In this document: in pieces, positions 36,041 to 46,899 of the stretch
How the letters are laid out: each line of letters begins with the position of its first letter
Position numbering within the stretch: the first letter of the stretch is position 1
Source of the DNA: Brienomyrus brachyistius
Lineage: Eukaryota > Chordata > Actinopteri > Osteoglossiformes > Mormyridae
NCBI RefSeq assembly: GCF_023856365.1
Contig: NC_064542.1
Span: 7,557,363-7,621,362, forward strand
DNA: 64,000 nucleotides
Direction: 5' to 3'
Translations under genes and position numbers: made by a program
Notes under the pieces: model-generated
The model's input: the letters and a program-made list of their open reading frames with translations, nothing else
The model's database searches: none
What the model was told of the DNA's origin: nothing

Positions 36041-39000
36041 AAATGGTGACTTATTGTCCAGTCATACAGGTGATACAGTTATTTGGTATGCAAAGTTCTA
36101 ATTTTATATACTCAATATTGTAACGCAGGAATGCTGCTCAGCAAGGCCAGATTTGTGAAGGCAAGACTTTTAATAGTAAAACATCCAATGAAGACCAGGG
36201 TGTGAGCTGTGATTAGCTTCCCTGCTGTTTGAAAGTATGCATTTTCACCAGATACCATTATTATCTACATGCTTGTGTTTGTAAGACGCTCCATCCCAGG
36301 GGGTCTGTGTGAGGCTCTTTGGTCAGGACCTACATCCTGAGCCATCAGAGAGCCATTGTTTTCCCTCTATAAATATCTGATCATACCTATAGATCTGCAG
36401 CTTGACTTACATGAGGCCGCATTGGGTATGCAGTAATGACAGAAGGATGGATGAGAGATGATGTAGTGTCAGAGTGAGCAGGTCGCCATGGTAACCTGTC
36501 TCTTCTGGGATTACTGCAGTCATGCCAATGGAGTCTCTGATCCGGGAAGCAGATTCTCCACTTTGTCCCGTCAGTGAGTGTGACAGCAGACCAAAGCATA
36601 GACACATGACTCAAGCCCCAGCCAAGCATCAGACCTTCCTTCTTTCACTTCCCCCTGTACCATGTTCCTGGGCAGTGCTGAATTGGCAGCTGCCCTAATG
36701 CACCATCTTCTGAGGAGGTGCCAACTTAAGAAACCACTGCTCGCACGTCCTAGCCCCCGCTCCCACCCCCTCGGTGCTAAAATTAGGCACTGGCCTCCGG
36801 TGCCTCAAGGGCTTCAACCGCACAAATTTTTTAAAATAATAATTAATGAAAGCTTCAAAGCAATCTTTTGCGATTTTATTTCCACTGATGTCCGTCGTTG
36901 TAACTATGTTAAACTATTCAGTGGACATAGGGCTTGTCTATAAATAAAATGTGTGGGCAGGGCAGCATAAAAAATGTCATGTTTGCGGGGGAAACCATCA
37001 CGGCGAGTGAAAGTTCATTGTTTGGAAAATGTAAAGTATGATACTGCTGATGCATCTTTGCGTAGAACATTGTGTGAAAGGAAGGTGTGCAGTACGCACT
37101 GCACATTGCTGCGGAATCTCACGCTCACGGAACAGGCCTGATAGCTGCCGATGACTCTTAGCAACTTTTGGATTCAGGGCATGAACCGATGAGTGCAGGT
37201 GCAGAGAATTGAAATAAAAATGCATACTATGCAAATGGAAAATGTCCTTTCACACAGAATGCAAACATAAAAACGTTTATCTGCAGGTGTATATATGCTA
37301 TGTTGTAAAATTAGCGCTAAAAAAGTAGCCATGTCAGGCCTCACAAGCAGCCCAACACAGTCGGCAACTTACCTCACAGGTGCAGTATTTAAGAACAGAA
37401 ATGTGCTCGATTACGCAATTATTTTGTATCTGTTTCTGTTAATATACCAGTTTTGGGACCATAAACCAGGCATGGGCGCATTGAATGCACTCGGAGTGTG
37501 TTCGTGCTTGTGCAAAGAGCAGCATAGATGAGACACAAAGCTGTTTCCAAAGATAGCAGGAAAGCGTGGTTTCAAGTGAGGTGCTTGTGCATTGCTCCGT
37601 AACATTGTTTAGATCAGGTATCAAGCAACACATGCCTACTTTTAAGCAGGGGCATAGAGATGATTGGATTGGAGGGGCTGAGTCTGTAATGGGGGGGCTG
37701 ATGGCAAACTATTTATGACTTAAGCCAATAAACACATATTTATTTTGGGGGGTAAAAATCCTACAGTAGGCTTAACAATGGCCCTGCTTCAATCATGGTA
37801 CAGTAAGCATTCGTGGCAGTTAAAATACTGAACTATTGAACCGTTTTTGGGCTGGAAACCATCATCTGTATGTCACTGGTCACTGTCCGCCGCTGAAATG
37901 ACCAGTGCCATGAAGCTGTCGTCCAGCATAGCTTTTAAAGAAGGTGTGGCTTGTGATATGTCGTTGAACTCATCTTTGTCCAGGCTGGTCGTTTTTCTCC
38001 TGTTTCGAGGAGCTGCAAGCTACTGGGTGGACGAGAGGTCCGTCAAAATGGAGTTTTGGTAATTCCCACGTTTCGAGGTGTTCGGCTGGAAACCCTTGTC
38101 ATTCAGCAAAAACTGACCAGATTAGCTCGTATTCAGGCTCATTTTGTTCAGTAGGCCGAGGCCTACGTATGGAATGGGTGATTTGTGTGAATACATAGTG
38201 TTCGTATTGAAAACCACGGGGTGTAACTGGTAACGTGACGCACAGGGGTGGTTTTTGCTGTTTTTGAGCCTCTGAGCTTGTTTTTAGACTAAAGGCCGGC
38301 GACATAAATTGATCTTTGGACCCTTATGGAGGTATGAATGCCGAGATGAGTCTTAGTGCTGTGAGTGTTATGTTACTCATGTGAACGAACAGGAAGTGCA
38401 CAGGCTAACTAGTAGACATACTGTAGCAAATAGTATTACTATTTTCATTTAAGTTTTTAATTTAAGCTTATAATGTTTACTAATGGTTGGAAACGTGTGC
38501 ATCACTGTAATTAACTCATTTTCAATCGGATTGTTTTACATACAATGTTTTCTATCGGAATTTTGTCTGCAGTGCCGCAGATGGGCCAGATTAAGGGACC
38601 GGGGCGAATAAAAGGCTACGTTTTGGAAAGTTGCTCTTTAGTTATGAACATCAGTCATGACGTCAGGTGCCAGGTGCTCAATGACAAGGCACCTGATTAA
38701 GTGGACGTCATGACTAAAGACTGCAGGTGTGACTGCAAGATGCTCGTTGCCTCTCTGATTGCAATGCGAGGGATATTGGCTGTTTCTGTTGGGTCTAACT
38801 GTGATGTAGCATAAAGGAGACACTGGCTGGCCAGGCAGATGATGCAGTGGACTTCTGGTTCACGTTTATATGCTTTTCATTTTTTTAAAGCTTCGGATCT
38901 GCAGCTTATGACACTGTTTTACTTCTGCATATTTCCATGCTTAGTCCGGTGTGAGCTATAGGTGAAAGGTGAAACTGCGAGGTTTCCAGAGAGCCCTCTT

Positions 39001-39640
39001 TATGCACTAGCTGGCTCTGACTACGATTAATTAGACTTTTTAAAACGACAGTTGGTCAGTGTGGAGGCATAGAAGTTTGTAGTTAATTTACACGCCCTTT
39101 GGTTTGAAGCGTGTGATAGGTGGGTTTACCATTTTACGGTCTATTTCATTCTCAAGCTAACAGACATGCAGGCTGTTCTTTTCTGCTAATAAATGCAGAT
39201 GTCAATACATGTATCATGGGTTTGTTTTTCATTTTAGAACTTGTGATATTTGGCAAAATGAAACAGTGTTGTGGTTTGTGCACCTCCACACTCCCAAAAC
39301 AGAACTCTAAGCTGTTCTCTGTTTCGAGATTATGCATTGAGAAAGCACACCAGTTGTCAAGTTCTCATGTAGTAAAACTGATTGCAGCTCGTTACACAGA
39401 ACATAGAACAGGTTGAAGGCATCGCAACATTAATATCTTCATTTACTGCACTGTAAAATGATTCCGCATGTTTTGCATTCTCTATTAATTAATGTATGAA
39501 ATACTGGAGGAACATCAACTGTATGATTTCTCAACTGCAACATCAACCACTCAGCCCATGATAACAAGAACTGTCCTATACAGCTGAGCACAAGGTTCAT
39601 ATGAAAACACTGCAGAATTTGGCACTAGTGACTAGTGACC
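36041..39640. other. Intergenic DNA, no gene seen
   Basis: No recognisable exon. An imperfect inverted repeat at 38653-38715 contains a full CRE-type palindrome, TGACGTCA. Confidence 0.45.
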
Positions 39641-40045
39641 ATCCATTTTCTGGGGACAACCATCTAATGCCTGGTTCCTGCTTACTGCTGCCCCGATCTG
39701 CTCATTGATAAAGGTGCTAATTCTTTTCATTTATGGCTTCGCACTCATGCTACAAGTCACAGGTCAGTGGTGCCAGCCGGACCACATCATCTGCAAAAAG
39801 CGAAGACACGATCCAGGGGTCCCCAAACCGGACCCTCTCTGCCCTTTGGCTATGCCTGGAAATTCTGTCCATAAAAGTTATGAAATAGAATTGGTGACAA
39901 AGCACCCTCTTCAGCACCCCTCGAGGGACACGGTTGTTTGTCTATTCCAAGTCCACAGAACACATGTAGAGCAGTTGGGCAATCTCCTACTAACCCTTCG
40001 GAATCCTTGGGAGGGTCAAGATTGGTCCAGTGTTCCATGAACAGG
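39640..40045 (-). mobile_element. LINE reverse-transcriptase fragment
   Basis: Minus-strand frame at 39850-39905 gives GALSPILFHNFYGQNFQA, a degraded version of the LINE reverse-transcriptase phrase GCPLSPILF..FMDRISR. The surrounding sequence resembles a commonly repeated fish element but is too damaged to classify. Confidence 0.5.
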
Positions 40046-41185
40046 ACGAAATTTGTATTGTACTTTCTGGGTCCGAGGTTCGATCAACAGACAGACCGTA
40101 ATCTCCAGTACTCTGGCATAGATCTCCAGTACCAGATCCCTCTGAAGCTGGTACATACAAGATACAAGATATTGTATCACTGGCAGGGATTAGTATATTC
40201 CAACATGCTCATGGGCACTTGTAAATTGCCCCTGTCTGTGTACTGCAAATAGCCCTTGTTGTGGTATTATTCTTCATGCTTGCTCCCAACTGCCAAGTGT
40301 GTGTTTACTCATGTCTTATGTGGACCCTGTCCAATCCTCACGTGTCCTTAGCTTTGTATAAATCTCCTACTGTGTAGGTGACCCAGTGTCTGACCTCCTT
40401 GTCTTTCTCCATTGTATTATGATTGGTATTTGTTGGATGTCTGTGTTGGTTCTGTTAAGCACTCAATAAAAGGGCCTGATTTTTCCCTGCAAGCAAGTCT
40501 TCTCATTATTCGCTGCTGTTGCTGCGATGCCTCGGTCTGCCCGGTTTGTCATTGAACGAGTACAATGAGATAATGCTTGGATCTTCCTGTAGAAGCCTCT
40601 GTAAAATCTGTACTAGATGAAAATCAGATCAAATAAATAGCATGAAGCAATTACAATACACAATATAAAAGTATAGGAGGTACAGCTCTTAAAGATTGGG
40701 ACCATCACCCCTGTCTTCCCATCCAGAGGCACAGTGCCTGAACTCCAGCAGGGTGCACCTGGGCCTGGGCTATTGGCCTCAACCCCTGGGTACGTTTTCT
40801 ATAGTCCCAAATCTGTCCTGCCGGCCGTAGCTCATATTCCCTTTTGGATGGTGGGGCCATGGGATGGGATAACATTACTGTGACATATTTTTGACAAGAC
40901 TGACCGTGTGAATGTCTGAGTCTGATTCTCATCAAGCCCCAGCCATTATTCTGCACACCTTTGCAGGGCTACACACACACACACACAATAATTCAAGATG
41001 GCTATATAATGAGTGCAGCCATTGTTGTAGAGTTGACAATGTGAAAATAGCTTCTTTGTATCATTGCAGATGAACTCCTATATTAATGCTGAATATTTAG
41101 GATCTTTATGAATGCCTTTCTCTTCTCAGTGAGGTCACAAAAGGAATGGGGATGCTAAGTTAGAGCAGAACAATGAGGGGTGGGC

Positions 41186-41908
41186 CCCTGACCTCAGTAC
41201 GCCGCAGAGAGGCCCCTGACCTCAGTATGCCGTAGACAGGCCCATGACCTTAGTATGCTGCAGACAGGCCCCTGACCTCAGTACACCACAGACAGGCCCC
41301 TGACCTCAGTACACCGCAGACAGGCCCCTGACCTCAGTACACCACAGACAGGCCCCTGACCTCAGTACACCACAGACAGGCCCCTGACCTCAGTATGCCG
41401 TAGACAGACCCCTGAACTCAGTACACCACAGACAGGCCCCTGACCTCAGTACGACGCTGACAGGCCCCTGAACTGAATACACTGTAGACACCCCCCGACT
41501 TCAGTACGCCTCAGACAGGTCCCTGACCTCAGTACACCTCAGACAGGCCCCTGACCTCAGTACACCTCAGACAGGTCCCTGACCTCAGTACACCTCAGAC
41601 AGGCCCCTGACCTCAGTACACCGCAGACAGGCCCCTGACCTCAGTACGCCGCAGACAGGCCCCTGACCTCAGTACGCCGCAGACAGGCCCCTGACCTCAG
41701 TACACCTCAGACAGGTCCCTGACCTCAGTACGCCGCAGACAGGTCCCTGACCTCAGTACGCCGCAGACAGGCCCCTGACCTCAGTACGCCGCAGACAGGT
41801 CCCTGACCTCAGTATGCCGCAGACAGGCCCCTGACCTCAGTACGCCGCAGACAGGCCCCTGACCTCAGTACGCCACAGACAGGCCCCTGACCTCAGTACA
41901 CTGTAGGT
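41186..41908. repeat. 28-bp minisatellite, about 25 copies
   Basis: Tandem units of 28 bp around GGCCCCTGACCTCAGTACGC with variable CGC/ACC/ACTCAG endings. The period is not a multiple of three, so no frame stays open. A stray copy of one and a half units lies at about 43840-43880 inside an irf1 intron. Confidence 0.95.
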
Positions 41909-41962
41909 TGAACACCGATCTCCCGAGTTTTTCCTCTGCTAATCAGCCTTCTTCTTTTTCAG

Positions 41963-42025
41963 ACTCTGAATGCTTCGGAACCTGACCTGCAGTCTAACGA
42001 CGGTGCTGGTCCAACTGTGTGTTGA
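41963..42025 (+). other. Possible terminal coding exon, gene unknown
   Basis: A strong polypyrimidine acceptor (CTTCTTCTTTTTCAG) precedes a 20-codon open segment ending in TGA, reading TLNASEPDLQSNDGAGPTVC. An ATTAAA poly(A)-like signal follows at 42264. In position and strand it could be the last exon of the broken OCTN gene, whose C-terminal tail is poorly conserved; I cannot show this. It may equally be chance. Confidence 0.2.
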
Positions 42026-42269
42026 ATGGCAGGCAGGCAGATGAAATGAGCGAAGCTGAACAAGTTCTGCACATGATTTTGAGAAATACTGCTGCATCCT
42101 TTTGTTACTGATCATGAGACGCTTGTGGTAAACCTACAACTGACACATGAAACTAAGTTTGGGGAAGAAGGAAAGTGCGTCGTTAGGAAATTCCTTTGTA
42201 TGACATGTAATAATTCTCATGCCCAAGGGACTAATAATGAATAATGGATGTGAACATAACTTGATTAAA

Positions 42270-43020
42270 GTTCACAGAAGTACCTTTGTGTCTTAACACT
42301 TGACTGTAAAGCTCAGTGAAAAAATTAAGCGTGGAATTACTTTGTTGGTACAGAAATGATTCACATTTTATAGATAAACAAAAGATATGCAGGTGTGAAA
42401 TAGATCCTTTGTAACTTTTCTAGGGGTCTTTTTAGTGTGCTGAATCATGAATATGTTGCTCTTTTGCATTTATCAAACTCTTTTCATTTTAAGTCGCCCT
42501 TATTCATTTAATAAACAGCCACTTCCCTTTCCCACGAGATGATAATTTTTTTAAGTAATTCGACTGTGTGATACTTCCTTTTCTATTAGTTATATTGTTT
42601 TTAGTTCTACTTTTTTATTGATCATATATTAGGATTACTTTAAAATATGAAGACATTTTTTTTCCCATTATGCTTAAAATTCATTTCAACCTGCTTTTGT
42701 GTCATTCGGATTTCTAAGCCACTTTATCTTACAGCAGGTTAAGTTTGATTATTTTATAAACTGGTTATCCAGGCTTTTAAAGTGTCTAATTGGTCGCTAT
42801 GAGTTCCTTTTACAGAGCCAGTAATTAACAATGAAGCTGAATCATCCTTCCAGCAAGACAGTGGGAATCATTAGCCTAGACTGAATAGCACAGAGGCCCC
42901 GGATGAGGAGATGCCTGTATTTCCTGTTATGTAAATGAGCATTGCATGTGAGAGCAGCAAAGAGGCAAATTTTTGAAAGGTGTTCAGTGTAAGACTTATG
43001 ACAATATGGTAAAATTCATG
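42270..43020. other. Intergenic DNA downstream of irf1
   Basis: AT-rich sequence without recognisable genes. Confidence 0.5.
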
Positions 43021-43516
43021 TTTATTAATATATTCATCAACGACAATAAGAAAACGGCAAATGAAACATCTTTACAACATTTACAAATGTACAGTTTAGC
43101 ATGGAAACAAACTCTGATGCAGAATTTACCTTATCAGCTAAATCAGCCAATTTCCAGTAAATCCTGAAGCATTGTTTTGTGTAGATTCATGGAGATGCAA
43201 TTTCATTTATGGTCAACAAAACAATGGATAACAGCTGGTGACAAAACACATTTTGCAACAAGTCCATGAGTAGTTCACATACAAGTCTACACATCACAGT
43301 AAAGTGCATACTTTAAAAAGAGTAAGTCCAGCAGGTGAGATGGTAAACAGTCCTGGATGGCGACTGTCTGGAGCCAACAACAGCACTGCAGACATTCAGA
43401 GGGTCCCTCGTGATTGGTGCTCACTAGAAGAAGACGGATTTTTTAGCATCCACAACGGTGCAACAGTCTTTGCCTGAGATCCTGTTAACAGTTCGTGAAG
43501 TTGTGAGTGAGGGCAG
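43021..43516 (-). other. irf1: irf1 3' untranslated region (tentative)
   Basis: Sequence after the irf1 stop on the minus strand. TTTATT at 43021-43026 reads AATAAA on the gene strand and is a plausible poly(A) signal about 490 nt past the stop. Confidence 0.45.
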
Positions 43517-45747
43517 TCAAGCAAGTCGCTGGAGAAAGCTGGAGATGGACCAGGGATCGTTAATTCCAGGGCTTTCCTCACTGTCTGCCAAGCCCCTCCT
43601 CAGTTCAGTATAAAATCGAACCTCAATTTCTTTTCCTGAAAACAACAGAACACAGAATATACTTGTTGGAAAGAACAGACTGCAGAACTTCATTGATAAT
43701 TATGATAAAATTCTGAGTGCTTGTTATTTGTAAATTCATACTATTATTTGCTCTTTGCTGACACACTGATATTAATATTGGTTCCCCACCATTTTTTATG
43801 GAAAAAAATGAACAAACTCATATTATTATTATATAATAAGTCAGTACGCCGTAGACACGCCCCTGACCTCAGTACACCTTCAGTAATACCTCATAACCTT
43901 ACGGTAATTAATGCATGTTTACCTGAATTGTCACTCCAGGTGTCTAGTGAGCTGTCTGATAGGTCTGTACTATTCACGATGTTGCTCTGCAGCTCAAATT
44001 CGAACTCCTGCCATTGCGTTGGGTTCTGCTCCAAGTATTGTGTAATCTGAAAGAGCTGAAGATAGTATGTTCTGTGACACCCTTTCACGATCCCACATGA
44101 ATGTGCAACAGATCTGAGCAGAAAAATTAATACAACATAATATAACAACATACCTCAGGTGTTACTTTATCGTCAAAACCATTATCATCAAAATCTGGAA
44201 AACATAAGGCAGGAAAAAATGGTTAGAAACATTCTACAGTGACTGTAATTGGCGTCAGACTGAAAATGTCAATATTCACATCTTGTATATTTGTACTAAT
44301 GACAATTCAGTTCAGCAGAATCAAATTAGTTCTATCACACGAACATTATGAACAGTAACACTACAACAAATGATGCGTCTGGTACCTAGGGGGTGGCTTG
44401 GTGACACTTGGAGGAGATGTTGGATAGCCATACTGTCCGGATCTTCAAGTGATCCTTCATCTGTCGAATACGGACTGCTTGAAATGTCCATTTCTAAAAA
44501 CAAAACAGATTTGTTAAACCACATGGCTGCATCCCAACTTATTTGCCGGGAGTCTTTAGAGCAGGCAGCCATGACTATGCCGTCCAAACAAGTAACAGCC
44601 CTAACATGCCGTTCAGGGTGAGAAATATAAAACCGGTTCTTAACATGAGTGTAGGCCTGGTGGCGCACTGTTTGCTCATTGTGATGGCACAGGAATAAAA
44701 CAGCCTTAAGATAGAGCGGGCAGAGCATTCTGCCGTGCCGTACCTGACTGGGGAGTGTGCTCAGTGCTAGTAGGTACATGCACGTGCTCCTCAGTCTGTG
44801 CACTGTGACAACTGGGTTCCTCATTTTCAACTTCCCTCTGTAAAGCAGGTCCCCAAAATATTACAAAAGTGAGTCCAGTCAAAGTTTTAGAATAGAATGC
44901 CGTCATCTGTTAATCGTTAATGCTTTAAAAAAAATGTAAATATACTTGCCTTGCTCTTCGTCTTTTGCTTGGCCTCTCTAGCGCGTGACTTCTTCACTGA
45001 GGATGAAAGGAAGACGCCATCTTGAAAACTGTGCATCGGTGTCCTTTTATTTTAGCACTTTTTTTTTTACAATTTTTAAATAAAGCAGCAAATCCATCCG
45101 AGTGGTGTTTACCTTTTTTCTTGGAGTCATTCGGCAGCATTCTATAAACCCTCACAGCTCCACAGCCTTTGTTCACGCTTTGGTCTTTGACCTCTACGAT
45201 GTCTGGCAGGGAATTCATGGCACATCGGAAGTTAGCTTTCCACGTTTTAGGATCCGGATCAGAATTTCCTGCCTTGTATTTTCCTAAAACAAAAAAAGGA
45301 AGACAAACAAAAAAAACATACTTAACGCTTTATGACAATTTTAAAACCATGTTTTGGGTTTTTCAACAGTGGCTTGTTTTATTACTGTAGAACATCTTTA
45401 TTGTCTCTGTGATCTTACCTGTATGAATCGCCCACTGTTTAAAAAGACTGGCATCTTTTTCCATCTCCCAGCCATGGCGGGCTGCATGCTTCCAGGGAAT
45501 GGAAAATATCTTCTTATCCTAGATATTATCACAAAGTCAAGAATTTCAGGCACTTCAATATTGTCTCCAAGGTTCAAGTTAAAACTAATATACTTATATT
45601 TGAGTTTCTCAAGAAAACAAGGCAAAAACATTGGAACGCAACGGTTGAAAAGCGCTATACCTTGTCCAGCCACACTAATCCAGGGATAGTTTGGGATTGA
45701 AGGCGATCTTCCAACCACGCCTTCATTCGCATACGTGCCACTGGCAT
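43517..45747 (-). CDS. irf1: Interferon regulatory factor 1 family, 9 coding exons
   Basis: Nuclear transcription factor that binds ISRE/IRF-E elements and drives interferon and antigen-presentation genes. Coding exons: 45747-45661, 45518-45419, 45283-45113, 44996-44950, 44837-44744, 44493-44386, 44194-44154, 44046-43923, 43635-43517 (TGA). Lengths sum to 891 nt, 296 residues (human IRF1 325); phases agree throughout. The DNA-binding domain (residues 1 to about 115) begins [20 protein letters not shown] and has the five IRF tryptophans W11, W26, W38, W46 and W58, then [20 protein letters not shown] basic stretch ([16 protein letters not shown]) follows. The C-terminal half is acidic and diverged; [15 protein letters not shown] aligns with the human LLEQSEWQ region. 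All introns are GT-AG except intron 44949-44838, which starts GC. IRF2 is less likely given synteny with pdlim4/p4ha2; the fish paralogue irf11 cannot be excluded. Confidence 0.92.
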
Positions 45748-46682
45748 GACTGACAGATACAGGAAGGGGGACAGAGAGAGAGACATGCAGAGTATTATTA
45801 CAACATTTATTTACTACGTAAAAAGATGATGCAAAAATTACAAGATGGGATCGTTCTAATTATTACAGAACTCCATTTGTTTTATAGTCTTTCCTCCAGG
45901 GTATATTGAAGCACAGTTAACAGTCATCACGCCACACTTCTGCACAACAAAAGATGGCATACAGCCTGAAAAATTAGGTGGTCTTAGTGGGGACCAAACA
46001 ATTAACGTGCCTGACCCCCATGACCATTAAAACATTTTCAGTAGTTTGACCACTACAACCAGTTCAGTCCAAAAACAGTTGTGCATCTATTGCCTATTTG
46101 TAATTCACAGGAACTGGGTGGAGCATATGAAGACAAGCATTCATTATGTGCCAAACAGGAAGAGGTATGCCTTAAGAAGACAATACTTTGTAGCTGCTTT
46201 CTGATGCTAGATGCGGACAAGACTGACGATATTTACAGCCTTATTTACTACAATGCATTGAATTTTCGGCGCTGACATTACTTAGAATAATTAACACGCA
46301 AATGCATATGTCGTTCGCAAAAGTGACCGGATTTATAATAATAATACCTGTACATATGTATATTGCAATTTAAAATAGCAATAGAACAGCTCTCGGGAAA
46401 CATTTACTGAAAATGCCATAATTACAACGTACGCTTTAACAAGCATAGTTACTGATGTGCACAAGGTTAAATACAGAAACACAATTTCTAACGTTTTAGA
46501 AATTAGTTTAAAAAGTAAACACAAGCCTTGGATTTAATTCAATAAAAAAATAAGACAGGATAGCACACATATAATAGAAAAAAAATTAATATAAAATGAT
46601 GCACTCTATATATGTTAAACAATAAAGGCATGCGATGACATATTTTCTGGATGTCGCCTCTCAAAACTCTAAATAAACTTAC

Positions 46683-46757
46683 TGTGCAACGACGTATATG
46701 ACTGGTGTCCTTTGGAAATTGAATAATCCGATCTACCTGCGCACTTCTCTCACTACC
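46683..46757 (-). other. irf1: irf1 non-coding first exon (inferred)
   Basis: A strong donor on the minus strand, CGTTGCACA/GTAAGTTT, ends this exon at 46683. A TATA-like CTTTAAAA (46786-46779) puts the transcription start about 25-30 nt downstream, near 46750-46757. The next exon carries the ATG behind a CTGTATCTGTCAG acceptor. IRF1 genes elsewhere also have a non-coding first exon. Confidence 0.6.
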
Positions 46758-46778
46758 AACGCCGGCCCAGCGTCCTCC

Positions 46779-46893
46779 TTTTAAAGAAGAGACCGGGATT
46801 CCCCGCACTCCTCACGTGACGCCCGTGTTTGGGGCGGGTCCTGCGCGCGGAGCAGATCGCAAACATGCTGCGAGGCGGTGTGATTTCCGAGAA
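46779..46893 (-). promoter_or_regulatory. irf1: irf1 promoter: TATA-like, kappa-B and GAS sites
   Basis: Upstream of the inferred start: TATA-like CTTTAAAA at 46779-46786; GGGATTCCCC at 46795-46804, a perfect NF-kappa-B consensus; GGGGCGGG (GC box) at 46831-46838; and TTTCCGAGAAA at 46884-46894, containing the STAT/GAS palindrome TTC-CGA-GAA. With the start near 46755, kappa-B is at about -45 and GAS at about -135, close to the arrangement described for mammalian IRF1 promoters. Confidence 0.75.
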
Positions 46894-46899
46894 ATCAAC

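Noticed and set aside
40250..40520. Possible LTR with AATAAA near its end
   Set aside because: A polyadenylation-like AATAAA is present but no partner LTR, primer-binding site or TG...CA ends could be found.
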